DNA of 31,991 nucleotides from Halarchaeoplasma sp046498385 (GTDB lineage Archaea; Thermoplasmatota; Thermoplasmata; Halarchaeoplasmatales; Halarchaeoplasmataceae). How positions within the stretch are numbered: the stretch's first letter is position 1; the number at the start of each line of letters is the position of its first letter. The notes under the pieces were generated by a model that did no database searches, was not told the origin of the DNA, and saw only the letters and a list, made by a program, of their open reading frames with translations. Position numbers and translations under genes: made by a program. The stretch lies in the NCBI GenBank assembly GCA_046498385.1, contig JAWOAU010000015.1, forward strand, positions 1 to 31,991, read 5' to 3'. Shown in pieces: positions 14,186-23,221 of the stretch.

Positions 14186-15352
14186 GTGAGAGACGTAGCA
14201 ATAATAGGTATAGGTGAAACCCCTATAGGAGAACTTTGGAACCTGTCGTTGAGGGAGTTAGGCATAAACGCAGGACTTTCGGCCATAAAGGACGCGGGTG
14301 TCAGGGGGGAGGAGATAGAGAAAATGTACATCGGAAATATGTCCGCGGGCAGACTGATAAATCAGGAACATATTGCTCCCATGATAGCGGATTATGCGGG
14401 ACTAGATGGTGTACCGTCCGTGCGTATCGAATCGGGAGGTGCATCCGGAGGGATGGCCCTGGCACAGGGATGCCTTTCCGTAGCCTCCGGAGTGGATGAT
14501 ATCGTGGTGGTGGGTGCCGCCGAGAAGATGACCGATGTAGGAGATCAGGAGGCAAAAAACATCCTCTCTTCCACTGCCGATTGGGAGTGGGAGTCCATCT
14601 TTGGAGCTACTTTCGATTCCCTCTACGCCATGATGGCAAGGTATCATATGATCCAACATGGTACCACTAGAGAGCAGCTTGCGGCCGTAGCCGTAAAAAA
14701 CCATGCACACGGGGCTTTGAACCCTAATGCACAGTATCAGAGAGAGGTTCCTTTGAAGGTGGTTTTGAACTCGCCCATTGTTTCAGACCCCCTTACCATG
14801 TTCGACTGCGCACCTCTCTCCGACGGAGGTGCGGCGGTTGTTTTGTGTCCGGCGGAGACGGCCGAGAGTTACAACGGAGACCCGGTTAAAATACTGGGTA
14901 CCGGTATGGGGTCTGACCATATGGCGGTCCACGATCGCAGGGGTATAGATACTATGAAGGCAACCACAAGTGCAGCCCAAAAGGCGTTCTCCATGGCAGA
15001 TCTAAAACCAGAGGATATGGATTTCGCTGAAGTTCATGACAACTACACCATAAGTGAGATAATGGCCGTAGAGGACATGGGTTTCTTTTCAAAGGGCGAC
15101 GGTGGCCCGGCGGTGGAAAGAGGTGATACCGACCTGCATTCCAAGTTACCTGTGAATACTTCGGGCGGTTTGAAGGCGAAAGGCCAACCGGTGGGTGCTG
15201 TTGGTATAAATCAGGCGGTGGAGGCCGTACTGCAGTTACGAGGCGATGCCGGTAAAAGGCAGGTGGAAGATGCCCGATATGGATTGATCCATAATATGGG
15301 CGGCACCGGTGCGAGTGCGGTGGTTCATATCCTAGGGAGGTGGAACCGATGA
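14186..15352 (+). CDS. Thiolase-fold partner of HMG-CoA synthase, catalytic residues missing
   Basis: This 388-residue protein of the archaeal SCP2-type thiolase branch normally condenses two acetyl-CoA to acetoacetyl-CoA and feeds HMG-CoA synthase. The fold and much of the archaeal sequence are kept (MRDVAIIGIGETPIGELW at the start, EKMTDVGD, SIFGATFDSLYAMMARYHM, PVNTSGGLK, MGGTGASAVVHILG). Yet every active-site element differs: the nucleophile motif A-C-A-S-G-G reads GGASGG (Gly85 for Cys), HDCF reads HDNY (Asn286 for Cys), and CGHP reads KGQP (Lys332, Gln334). The codons are unambiguous and the frame is intact. It starts at GTG 14186, one base after the HMGCS stop, and overlaps the DUF35 start (ATGA). 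It is probably a structural or acyl-binding subunit, not a working thiolase. Confidence 0.85.
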   Translation: MRDVAIIGIGETPIGELWNLSLRELGINAGLSAIKDAGVRGEEIEKMYIGNMSAGRLINQEHIAPMIADYAGLDGVPSVRIESGGASGGMALAQGCLSVASGVDDIVVVGAAEKMTDVGDQEAKNILSSTADWEWESIFGATFDSLYAMMARYHMIQHGTTREQLAAVAVKNHAHGALNPNAQYQREVPLKVVLNSPIVSDPLTMFDCAPLSDGGAAVVLCPAETAESYNGDPVKILGTGMGSDHMAVHDRRGIDTMKATTSAAQKAFSMADLKPEDMDFAEVHDNYTISEIMAVEDMGFFSKGDGGPAVERGDTDLHSKLPVNTSGGLKAKGQPVGAVGINQAVEAVLQLRGDAGKRQVEDARYGLIHNMGGTGASAVVHILGRWNR

Positions 15353-15765
15353 ACATACCTCGGTTCTGGAGAGAGATACGCCAGAGATATAAGGGCATAG
15401 GTGTGGAGTGCGGTAACTGCCAACGTGTATTTTTCCCACCTAGAGAAGTATGCCCCAGCTGTAGAAGAGATAGTATCGGCAAGATAAAGGAGCGGGAGCT
15501 TTCGGGAAAGGGGAGGGTCATAACCTTTACCCAAGTCCATGAGCCCATGCCGGATTTCAAAATGATGGTACCTTATATCATGGCGATAGTTGAGATGGAA
15601 GAGGACGTTAGGATCACCGGCCCCCTTGTGGATGTAGATTACGAGGAAGTTGAAGAGGGTATGGAGGTAAACGTCTCTTTAAGACGTCTTGGGGAAGAAA
15701 GCCCCGCTGGCATAATATATTACGGGTACACCTTCGTTCCTAGGCGTTCCGTACCAAAAGATTAA
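15349..15765 (+). CDS. DUF35 zinc-ribbon/OB-fold protein
   Basis: This protein is about 138 residues long. The N-terminal rubredoxin-like zinc ribbon has GVECGNCQRVFFPPREVCPSC with two CxxC pairs, preceded by the short helix WREIRQRYKG. An OB-fold follows (GKGRVITFTQVHEPMPDF, then YIMAIVEMEEDVRITGPLVD). In the characterised archaeal complex the DUF35 protein bridges thiolase and HMG-CoA synthase and lets the CoA pantetheine arm swing between sites. The ATG at 15349 overlaps the thiolase-like stop as ATGA, and GGGAGG lies 8 bases upstream, so translation is coupled. It closes the operon; the next gene has its own promoter-like box. Confidence 0.87.
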   Translation: MNIPRFWREIRQRYKGIGVECGNCQRVFFPPREVCPSCRRDSIGKIKERELSGKGRVITFTQVHEPMPDFKMMVPYIMAIVEMEEDVRITGPLVDVDYEEVEEGMEVNVSLRRLGEESPAGIIYYGYTFVPRRSVPKD

Positions 15766-15800
15766 ATTGAATCGATATATGTCCTTAAACGGTAATCGAC

Positions 15801-16292
15801 ATGGATGTACTGCAGGCTATAGAGGAAAGAACGAGCGTTCGAAATTATACCGGAGAGCAGATAAGTAAAGAAGATATGGACGTCCTTTTAAAGACGGCCA
15901 GGGCGGCCCCGTCCGGTAAAAATCTACAACCCTGGAAGTTCATATTAGTCACAAAGAAAAGAACACTGCGGGAACTGATACCCCTATGCCATAATCAGGC
16001 ATTCATCGCGGACGTGGGCGCTTTTATAATCGGCCTTACCGAGGATGAAAAATGGGCTGAAGTGGATTTGGCCATCGCTCTGGATCATCTGTCCTTAGCG
16101 GCCGTTTCCCTTGGTCTCGGGACGTGTTGGATAGGAGCATTCGATCCTGACGGTTTGAGAGACAGATTCAACGTTCCCGACAGATACAATGTGACCATCT
16201 GCATGACGGTGGGATATCCTGGAGATATCGAGGAGTCTCCGGTAAAGAAAAGCATAGACGAATTGGTCTATCTGGAAGGAAGCTTTCAGTAA
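15801..16292 (+). CDS. Nitroreductase-family flavoprotein
   Basis: This 163-residue FMN-dependent oxidoreductase fold begins MDVLQAIEERTSVRNYTGEQ, with the Arg/Ser FMN-phosphate contacts, followed by LLKTARAAPSGKNLQPWKF and AVSLGLGTCWIGAF, all characteristic of the family. The short length (usual 165-200) and early end resemble archaeal single-domain members. The reducing partner and substrate cannot be inferred; neighbouring genes belong to CoA metabolism. GATATATG about 24 bp upstream may be the TATA box. Its last 7 bp overlap the end of the convergent acyl-CoA synthetase gene. Confidence 0.82.
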   Translation: MDVLQAIEERTSVRNYTGEQISKEDMDVLLKTARAAPSGKNLQPWKFILVTKKRTLRELIPLCHNQAFIADVGAFIIGLTEDEKWAEVDLAIALDHLSLAAVSLGLGTCWIGAFDPDGLRDRFNVPDRYNVTICMTVGYPGDIEESPVKKSIDELVYLEGSFQ

Positions 16293-17941
16293 GGTAGCTG
16301 TCGGTGTTCCTTTAAGAATTCCTTTTCCGCCCGATCTCGGAGTTCGATCCTGCGTATCTTACCGCTTATGGTCTTAGGCAGCTCTTCCACGAATTCGATA
16401 TGTCTGGGATACTTATAGGGGGCGGTTACCTTTTTCACGTGTTCCTGCAGTTTCCTTTCCAATTTTTCGGTAGGTTCGTAGTCTTTGTTCAGTATCACGT
16501 ATGCCTTCACTATCTTTCCTCTTATCTCATCTGGAGCACCGATCACTGCATTCTCCATAACCGCAGGGTGTTCTTGAAGGGCGCTCTCCACCTCGAAGGG
16601 ACCGATACGATAGCCGGACGCCTTTATCACGTCATCCGCTCTACCTACGAACCAGTAATATCCATCTTCGTCTTTGTATGCCTTATCGCCGGTATAATAC
16701 CAGTCTCCGTGGAAAGCTTCAGATGTTTTTTCTTTGTCCCTCCAATAGCCTAAAAATATACCCGGAGGCCTTTCAGGTTCGACCTTTACCGCTATATGCC
16801 CTTCTCCACCGATCGGGAGCATATCACCTTCGTCGTCAACCACTTCCACCACGTGTCCCGGTGTTGGTTTTCCCATGGACCCGGCCTTTACCTTCATGCA
16901 CGGGTAGTTGGCCACCAGTGCCACGCACTCAGTCTGCCCATAGTAATCGTAGATCCGCAGTCCGGTATAACTCTCCCATTTATCTATAACATCCGGGTTC
17001 AACGGCTCCCCTGCGCTTAGGGTGTGCCTCAGGGATTTAAGGTCGTATTTATCCATATCAAGGTTGATCATCATCTTGTATATGGTAGGCGGAGCACAGA
17101 AAACGCTTATGTTGTGGTCCTGCAGTATCTGTAAACTTTTTTCCGCACTGAACCGACCGGTTATATTCTGCTGAACAACGGTGGTACCTACTATCCACTG
17201 CCCGAATAGCTTGCCCCAGGTGGTCTTAGCCCAGCCGTTATCAGCTATGGCCCATATGGTATCTTCCTGTCTGAGGTCCTGAACAAATCTGGCGGTGACG
17301 GTGTGCCCTATAGGATATGCGTGGGAATGCAGGACCATCTTAGGGAGCGACGTAGTTCCCGATGTGAAATAAATCATCATGGGATCGCTGCTTTTTGTTT
17401 TTTCCAGGAGATCCCGGTCCAGCTCCGGAGAGGCGGCTTCCATCATCCCTTCGTAATATGTCCAATCATTTTTATTCCCGCCAACCAGAATAAAATTGGT
17501 AAGTGACGGTAGGTCGTCCCTTACCTGGTCTACTTTACCGTAATTTTCACCGTCGGTAACGATTATGCAGGCCTCAGATTTTTTAACCCTGTACCGAATA
17601 TCCTTGGGAACGGACAGATTAGGCGTAGGTATCGGTATCACGCCCAGCTTGATCATGCCCAATACCGCTACGTACCACTCAGGTATACGGTGAACAAGGA
17701 TCATGGCCCTATCACCCTTTTTCACACCCATATCCAACAAACCGTTAGCGAACCGGTTGGAGAGTTCTTTTAAATCTAAAAAACTGTGCCTTTGGATATT
17801 TTTTCCCGCGTCGTCGATGGATATCAAGGCGGTCTTGTACGGATTGAGTTTTGCATGCTTATCTACCTCATCAAAGGAAAAGTTGTAGTATTCCGGTACA
17901 TCCCACGTAAAATTTTTTCTGGTTTCTTCATAATCGTTCAT
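16286..17941 (-). CDS. AMP-forming acyl-CoA synthetase
   Basis: This 551-residue ANL-superfamily enzyme activates a carboxylic acid with ATP and CoA to an acyl-CoA. Motifs: MIYFTSGTTSLPKMVLHSH (P-loop), YDYYGQTE, DWYYTGDKAYKDEDGYYWF, GRADDVIKASGYRIGPFEVE (hinge) and PKTISGKIRRIEL with the catalytic lysine. The N-terminus (YEETRKNFTWDVPEYYNFSF) matches the medium-chain/acetyl-CoA synthetase-like archaeal and bacterial branch, so substrates such as short or branched acids are likely. I start at ATG 17941; ATG 17959 is possible, and the frame extends further to 18073 but would overlap the next gene's promoter. It could supply acyl-CoAs to the neighbouring methylmalonyl-CoA module. Its 3' end overlaps the nitroreductase gene by 7 bp. 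Confidence 0.87.
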   Translation of the reverse strand: MNDYEETRKNFTWDVPEYYNFSFDEVDKHAKLNPYKTALISIDDAGKNIQRHSFLDLKELSNRFANGLLDMGVKKGDRAMILVHRIPEWYVAVLGMIKLGVIPIPTPNLSVPKDIRYRVKKSEACIIVTDGENYGKVDQVRDDLPSLTNFILVGGNKNDWTYYEGMMEAASPELDRDLLEKTKSSDPMMIYFTSGTTSLPKMVLHSHAYPIGHTVTARFVQDLRQEDTIWAIADNGWAKTTWGKLFGQWIVGTTVVQQNITGRFSAEKSLQILQDHNISVFCAPPTIYKMMINLDMDKYDLKSLRHTLSAGEPLNPDVIDKWESYTGLRIYDYYGQTECVALVANYPCMKVKAGSMGKPTPGHVVEVVDDEGDMLPIGGEGHIAVKVEPERPPGIFLGYWRDKEKTSEAFHGDWYYTGDKAYKDEDGYYWFVGRADDVIKASGYRIGPFEVESALQEHPAVMENAVIGAPDEIRGKIVKAYVILNKDYEPTEKLERKLQEHVKKVTAPYKYPRHIEFVEELPKTISGKIRRIELRDRAEKEFLKEHRQLPY

Positions 17942-18051
17942 GTTGTGTTCCAGGATCATACGAATCAATCCGCTGGAAAGAAAGCCGGTAAAAATACTTT
18001 TCCCACATCTACCGGTCAAACGTAAAAGTGTGTCAAGACCTGTGGCGTTGG

Positions 18052-18060
18052 TTTTATATA
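18052..18060 (+). promoter_or_regulatory. TATA box of the first giant surface protein gene
   Basis: TTTTATATA is centred about 28 bp before the ATG at 18084; no Shine-Dalgarno sequence is seen. It fixes the start within a longer open frame that extends back to 17940. Confidence 0.55.
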
Positions 18061-18083
18061 CTAGAAAACTCATTCATATCTCT

Positions 18084-21000
18084 ATGGTGATTTCTCGCCC
18101 CAAACTAGCCGTAATGGTTATTGGCGTTATTCTTGTGATAGGTTACAGTGGTGCGGTTCTCTATTTGGGACCCCGGGGTAAAGGAGAGTTTAACATCGGT
18201 GAGATCGATATGGGCAACCCATGGTTACTCCATATAACTAGAGATAACCGGGAAAGAGATCAGATGCGAGATGAACCTACATATACCCTAAACGTGTCCG
18301 GATTGAATCATCTCAACGTGACCATATGGGGCGCCGGTGGTGGTGGGGCTTTGACCGATGATATAGACGATAGAGGAGACGGCGGCGACGGAGGATACAT
18401 CCGTGCACTCATAAATGTTACCGAGTTTAATGAGATCGAAGTATGGATCGGTGAAGGAGGTGGAGCCGGAAGTGATGGCGCAGGCGGTGCCGGTGGATGG
18501 GGGCGCTCTTCCGGAGGAAGTTCACCATCGTTTGAAAACAGACAACCCGCCGGAGGCGGCGGTGGTTCCACTGAGATCGTAGCCGAAGACGGTACCGTTC
18601 TGGCTGTAGCCGGTGGCGGAGGCGGCGGTGCGGTATATGTTTACGTTCCTCCCGACTGCTGCATACCGGAGGGGCATTACTCGGTAGGCGGTGGTGGCGG
18701 CGGTCCAGGTGGTGAAGGGGGCGAGGCCGGGGAAACGAGTTGGATATATCCGGGAGAAGATGCCGAGGGTATGGACAGGCCCGAGGGCGAAAAGGTTGGA
18801 GGTGCTGGAGGAGATTCAATAGGACATAATAATGCAGATGACGGAGAAAACGCTAGTTACTACTTGAACACTACCTATGCTTTGGATATAAACTCTGGAG
18901 AAGAAAGCGGTGGACTGGGAGGAGTCGGTACTCAGGACGGCGAAGATGCCAGGGTTACGATAATCAACGAGGAGACCGGAGATCCTTTTCTCCTGCATGA
19001 CTGGTATCTAGCTCCCCGTGAGATAGATGCCGGCGAAACGGTGACCATCGAGGGAAACGTGACCAATCTGGACGGCGAAGAGCGTAGTGTTTACGCCGAC
19101 CTGTTCATCGATGAGGAACTGGTGGACCAAGAACATCTGACCCTGGATTATGGTGAAACCACTACCGTAACGTTCCTGTACAACGACGCTATTGAGATGG
19201 CCACATACGATGTTAGGGTGGAACTGCGGGATTATAACGATTCTTGGGGAGGGGTTTTCGATGTTTTTACAATAGGTGATTTCGAGGTAAACGCAAACGA
19301 CATCACCGCCGGTGAACGGCCTTTTATAGAGATATTTAACGCCATAGACGATGAAGATGTCCCTCTTAACGACTTGTACCGTACTACTATATCGATAAAC
19401 GGGGTTTCGGTCGATGAATATCTGGAGTACATAAACGGAAGCGCTGAATACGAATGGGATGTGATCACTACGGCTGATGTGTACACCGCCAACGTGACCT
19501 TGGGAAGCATCAGCAGGAGCGATACATTCTTGGTGGAACCGGATGAGTTTATTTCTGTTGCGGTCACGCCCGAGGAAGCGACTATACAAATACATGAAAA
19601 TGTGAGTTACCATGCCATGATTTTAGACCAATACGATAATGAGTTCGATGTTACTTACGAGACGAATTGGTCGATAGAAGAAGGCGCTGGTGGAGAATGG
19701 GATGATAACGTGTACCATCCCAATTCCTCGGGAACGTGGGAGGTAACAGGTGAATATATGGGGATGACGGATACGGTGAACCTGACGGTTCTCGATCCAG
19801 GAGAGGTGGCCTATATCGTGGTTACCCCCTCTAATTCTACAGTATCCGCCGGGAATACTCAGGTATATACCGCTACAGCTTACAATCAGTTCGATGAAGA
19901 AATAGGAAACGTGAGCCAAGATACAAACTGGTCGATCGACCCGGGTGCCGGCGGCAGCTGGGATGCTAATGTATATATGGCGGAGTTTGTAGGTAAGTGG
20001 ACGGTTAACGGTTCTTACCTAGGGCTTACGGATCAAGGTACCCTCGACGTAGAGCCAGGTGAGGAAGATCACATAGAGCTCACGCCGGTGGATGAAACCA
20101 TATCCGCCGGAGGGTCTCAAGCTTATAACTCCACCGCCTTCGATGAATTCGGGAACCCCATAGGAGATGTCACCAATGAAACCCAATGGTCCATAGATGC
20201 AGATGCCGGAGGGAGCTGGGAAGATAACGTTTATACCTCCAAAGTATCGGGTACATGGACGGTGACCGGCGATTACGACGGTGCCCTAGGGACTGCAGAC
20301 CTAACAGTCTCTCCCGGAGCACCGTACAGTTTGGACATTGGGCCTAAGAATTCAGTCCTGATCACAGGGGATACGGAAAGGTACACAGCCGTAGCCTTCG
20401 ATGAATTCGAAAATCAGATAGGAGATGTTACCAATGAAACCCAATGGTCCATAGACGGAGGTGCCGGGGGGAGCTGGGAAGATAATGTATACGCATCGGA
20501 GTTCGCAGGAGCATGGACGGTGACCGGTGAGTTTCAGGAGGTGATAGGGACTACAGGAGTGTACGTCCTTAATCCCGTAGACGTTCCTTACATAGAGATC
20601 ACACCCCAGGATTCTACCATACCTGCCGGTAATACTCAGGCATATACCGCAGTGGCCTACGATAATTTTGGTAATGAAATAAGAGAGGTTACCGGAGAAA
20701 CAGATTGGTCCGTCGATCCGGAAGCAGGTGGAGATTGGGATGATAACGTATATACCTCGGAATTCGCGGGTACATGGAATGTGACCGGAGATTACTATGG
20801 ATCGGAAGATCATGCTGAACTAAACGTAGAAACCTTGGTTTCCGTGGACCATATAATGATATCACCGGCGGAAGCGGCCGTTACCGCCGGCGATGAGATT
20901 ACTTATACCTCCGCAGCCTATGACGAGTTCGGCAACGAAATAGCCGATATTACCCATGACACATCCTGGTCAGTTCATGAGGATGCCGGAGGAGAATGGG

Positions 21001-22577
21001 ATGATAACGTTTATACTTCTGAGTTCGCTGGTACATGGACGGTGATCGGTGATTATTCAGGGATGACCGACGAAGCGATTTTGAACGTGACCGTAGACCC
21101 CACCGATATGAGCTCCATCGAGATATCTCCGTCGGATTCGACTCTCTCCTCAGGCAACTCGGAAGCTTATACGGCCGTAGCTTATGATGAGTTCGGGAAT
21201 GAGATAGACGATGTCACAGGAGAGACAGATTGGTCCGTAGATACGGAAGCTGGCGGATACTGGAGTGATAACGTATATACTTCTGAGTTCGCTGGTACAT
21301 GGACGGTGACCGGTATCTATGAGGATATAACGGCTGAAGCGGCGCTGACGGTGGTATCTGGGAGTGTCCATACAGTGATCATCTCACCTTCCGAAGATTG
21401 GAACGTGACCGCCGGTGAGGACTTTGAGTTCGATGCGGAAGCCCGCGATGAATACGGCAACTTGATAACGGATACCGCAGCCGACTTTACGTGGAGCGGT
21501 GCTGAAAGCGGTGTGTTTAACGAGGAAATAGCCGGTATTTATAACGTAACCGCTTCCTATGGAACAGTTACTTCGTCCGCTACTGCGGTCACTGTCGTAC
21601 CTGCAGGTGTACACACCGTAGAGATATCTCCCGATACGGAACAGACGATATTACCTGGAGAAACCATTCAGTTCTTTGGTGAGGCTTACGACGAATTCGG
21701 CAACCTGATCACCGACGATGTCGGAGACTTCGCGTGGACCAATGCGGATGCAGGGTTGTTCTATGGAAACGAGACAGGAGAGTACGAGGTTACCGCTACT
21801 TATGAAAATATCACGTCGGAGTTATCACGTGTTATCGTGGAAGACCCTCTACCTTACTTCATGGTGGACATCGTAGAATACGACAAAGAAAAGCTAGAAG
21901 GCAGTGAGGTTATCGTGCGTTATACCATTGAAAATACAGGGGATATAGAAGGTGCGCAGGATATAGTATTCAGCGTTGACGGCGTACAAACCGATGTTCA
22001 TACAGACCTAATCCTCGGAACCGATGATGAACATATTGGTACGTTTAGATGGATCGGTGAGGGAAAAGGGAATCATACAATTGAGGTCGCCAGCTACGAT
22101 ACCAGCGATTTTGTGAACGTGACTATTTTAGAAAATGATACCCCGAATGGTGAAACCGACGGAACGGACGTACTCAAAAGCCACTGGTGGCTGATACTGC
22201 TGCTCCTTATAGTCATCATAATTATCATTTTGGTACTTAAGAGAAGCGAGCCCGAGGAGGAAGAAGAGCTTCCGGAGATCAAAGAAGACTTTGGTGATGA
22301 ATGGGATGATGACGAGCTCGAAGAAGAGTACTTGGACGATGAGCTCGAAGAGTCATCAGAAGAGGAGGAGTACTTGGATGACGAGCTCGAAGAGTCATCA
22401 GAAGAGGAGGAGTACTTGGATGACGAGTTCGAAGAGTCATCAGAAGAGGAGGAGTACTTGGACGACGAGTTCGAAGAGTCATCAGAAGAGGAGGAGTACT
22501 TGGATGACGAGTTCGAAGAGCTATTGGGAGAGGAGGAAGAAGAGCAGCCTTTATTCCCGGAGCTGGAGGATATCTGA
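18084..22577 (+). CDS. Giant Ig-repeat surface protein with acidic cytoplasmic tail
   Basis: This protein is about 1497 residues and exported. Residues about 8-28 (LAVMVIGVILVIGYSGAVLYL) are a signal/anchor helix. Then: a glycine-rich domain (about 75-275, with VTIWGAGGGGAL and VLAVAGGGGGGAVY), a CARDB-like beta domain (about 300-390), a 'DITAGERPFIEI' module (about 395-485), nine Ig-like repeats (about 491-1255), a CARDB-like domain (PYFMVDIVEYDKEKLEGSEV onward), one TM helix (HWWLILLLLIVIIIIILVL) and an acidic tail of 14-residue repeats. Numerous N-x-S/T sequons suggest N-glycosylation of the outside. The layout implies a stalk-like adhesin or cell-envelope protein with its C-terminus in the cytoplasm. 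The start is set by the TATA box at 18052. A second protein at 27297 uses the same modules. Confidence 0.82.
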   Translation: MVISRPKLAVMVIGVILVIGYSGAVLYLGPRGKGEFNIGEIDMGNPWLLHITRDNRERDQMRDEPTYTLNVSGLNHLNVTIWGAGGGGALTDDIDDRGDGGDGGYIRALINVTEFNEIEVWIGEGGGAGSDGAGGAGGWGRSSGGSSPSFENRQPAGGGGGSTEIVAEDGTVLAVAGGGGGGAVYVYVPPDCCIPEGHYSVGGGGGGPGGEGGEAGETSWIYPGEDAEGMDRPEGEKVGGAGGDSIGHNNADDGENASYYLNTTYALDINSGEESGGLGGVGTQDGEDARVTIINEETGDPFLLHDWYLAPREIDAGETVTIEGNVTNLDGEERSVYADLFIDEELVDQEHLTLDYGETTTVTFLYNDAIEMATYDVRVELRDYNDSWGGVFDVFTIGDFEVNANDITAGERPFIEIFNAIDDEDVPLNDLYRTTISINGVSVDEYLEYINGSAEYEWDVITTADVYTANVTLGSISRSDTFLVEPDEFISVAVTPEEATIQIHENVSYHAMILDQYDNEFDVTYETNWSIEEGAGGEWDDNVYHPNSSGTWEVTGEYMGMTDTVNLTVLDPGEVAYIVVTPSNSTVSAGNTQVYTATAYNQFDEEIGNVSQDTNWSIDPGAGGSWDANVYMAEFVGKWTVNGSYLGLTDQGTLDVEPGEEDHIELTPVDETISAGGSQAYNSTAFDEFGNPIGDVTNETQWSIDADAGGSWEDNVYTSKVSGTWTVTGDYDGALGTADLTVSPGAPYSLDIGPKNSVLITGDTERYTAVAFDEFENQIGDVTNETQWSIDGGAGGSWEDNVYASEFAGAWTVTGEFQEVIGTTGVYVLNPVDVPYIEITPQDSTIPAGNTQAYTAVAYDNFGNEIREVTGETDWSVDPEAGGDWDDNVYTSEFAGTWNVTGDYYGSEDHAELNVETLVSVDHIMISPAEAAVTAGDEITYTSAAYDEFGNEIADITHDTSWSVHEDAGGEWDDNVYTSEFAGTWTVIGDYSGMTDEAILNVTVDPTDMSSIEISPSDSTLSSGNSEAYTAVAYDEFGNEIDDVTGETDWSVDTEAGGYWSDNVYTSEFAGTWTVTGIYEDITAEAALTVVSGSVHTVIISPSEDWNVTAGEDFEFDAEARDEYGNLITDTAADFTWSGAESGVFNEEIAGIYNVTASYGTVTSSATAVTVVPAGVHTVEISPDTEQTILPGETIQFFGEAYDEFGNLITDDVGDFAWTNADAGLFYGNETGEYEVTATYENITSELSRVIVEDPLPYFMVDIVEYDKEKLEGSEVIVRYTIENTGDIEGAQDIVFSVDGVQTDVHTDLILGTDDEHIGTFRWIGEGKGNHTIEVASYDTSDFVNVTILENDTPNGETDGTDVLKSHWWLILLLLIVIIIIILVLKRSEPEEEEELPEIKEDFGDEWDDDELEEEYLDDELEESSEEEEYLDDELEESSEEEEYLDDEFEESSEEEEYLDDEFEESSEEEEYLDDEFEELLGEEEEEQPLFPELEDI
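19554..21849 (+). repeat. Nine Ig-like (bacterial Ig) repeats within the surface protein
   Basis: Seven repeats of about 85 residues share 'I.ITP.DSTISAGNTQAYTA' followed by AYDEFGNEI, then 'W.VD..AGG.W.DNVYTSEFAGTWTVTG'. Two C-terminal repeats are of a second, shorter type with 'DFTWSGAESGVFN'. Copies differ at many positions, so this is an old array compared with the one at 31011. Confidence 0.75.
22326..22535 (+). repeat. Five tandem 42-bp units coding an acidic tail
   Basis: Units begin at 22326, 22368, 22410, 22452 and 22494, each starting GAGTACTTGGA and coding EYLDDELEESSEEE (L/F varies at one position). The last unit diverges to FEELLGEEE. Nucleotide identity between units is near complete, which indicates recent slippage or expansion. 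The repeats follow the TM helix, so the tail is cytoplasmic. Confidence 0.85.
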
Positions 22578-22675
22578 TATTTTCTCGGCGATCAATCATA
22601 TTATACCTAATCGACGACCAAAAACATTATGAACGGATAAGGTATTGGGCGTAATCTCAAAGAGGTGTCTTGAAA

Positions 22676-23209
22676 GTGTCGGAAACAAAGCGGAAGGGCT
22701 TGGTCCAGGTTTATACCGGTAACGGTAAGGGAAAGACAACCGCATCCCTTGGTCAAGTACTGCGTGCGGTAGGTAAAGGCCATAAAGTTCTCATAATTCA
22801 GTTCATGAAGGGGAAAATAGAATACGGAGAGCTGACCGGTGTCGACCACTTACCCGGAGCGGAGATCGAACAGTACGGCCGGCCCGACTTTGTAGATAAA
22901 AAGAATCCCGCTAAGATAGACATCGACCTGGCGGTACAGGGATTTCAAAGAGCAAAAAACGTTATTTCATCCGGCGACTATGACATGGTAGTATTGGACG
23001 AGATGAATATCGCCTTGGATTACAAACTATTGGATGAAGATGAAGTGATTGAAGCTATAAAAAATAGACCAGAACACGTTGAGGTCGTTCTTACCGGCCG
23101 TTATGCATCGCCAGCTTTAATCGACCTGGCGGACCTGGTCACCGTGATGTGTGAAGTAAAACATCCCTATATGGTAGGGATAGAAGCAAGAGAAGGTATA
23201 GAATTTTGA
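22676..23209 (+). CDS. cobO: Cob(I)alamin / cob(I)yrinate adenosyltransferase (CobA/BtuR type)
   Basis: This protein is about 177 residues long. It transfers adenosine from ATP to Co(I) corrinoids, making the adenosylcobalamin needed by the mutase encoded next. Walker A is YTGNGKGKTTASLGQ, QFMKGKIEYGEL follows the second strand, and the Walker B region is DMVVLDEMNIALDY, with a conserved VLTGRYASPALIDLADLVT end. I chose the GTG at 22676 because AGAGGTG lies 8 bp upstream; TTG 22670 is the other option but too close to it. The mutase large subunit starts 12 bp downstream, so the two are an operon and coenzyme is supplied with the enzyme. Confidence 0.88.
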   Translation: MSETKRKGLVQVYTGNGKGKTTASLGQVLRAVGKGHKVLIIQFMKGKIEYGELTGVDHLPGAEIEQYGRPDFVDKKNPAKIDIDLAVQGFQRAKNVISSGDYDMVVLDEMNIALDYKLLDEDEVIEAIKNRPEHVEVVLTGRYASPALIDLADLVTVMCEVKHPYMVGIEAREGIEF

Positions 23210-23221
23210 GGGGTAATCAAA

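Noticed and set aside
14186..15352. Frameshift or sequencing error as the cause of the missing thiolase residues
   Set aside because: The frame is intact and the surrounding residues of each motif are conserved, so single substitutions explain it better than a shift; read-level checking is still possible.
14402..15560. Several minus-strand ORFs (102-202 codons) opposite the thiolase-like and DUF35 genes
   Set aside because: Shadows of well-supported plus-strand genes; no family-like sequence.
22326..22535. Short direct repeats that could suggest a CRISPR array
   Set aside because: Units are contiguous, in frame and have no unique spacers; they code an acidic tail.
22279..22599. Minus-strand ORF rich in Arg, His, Pro and Thr repeats
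   Set aside because: It is the antisense reading of the acidic 42-bp repeats.
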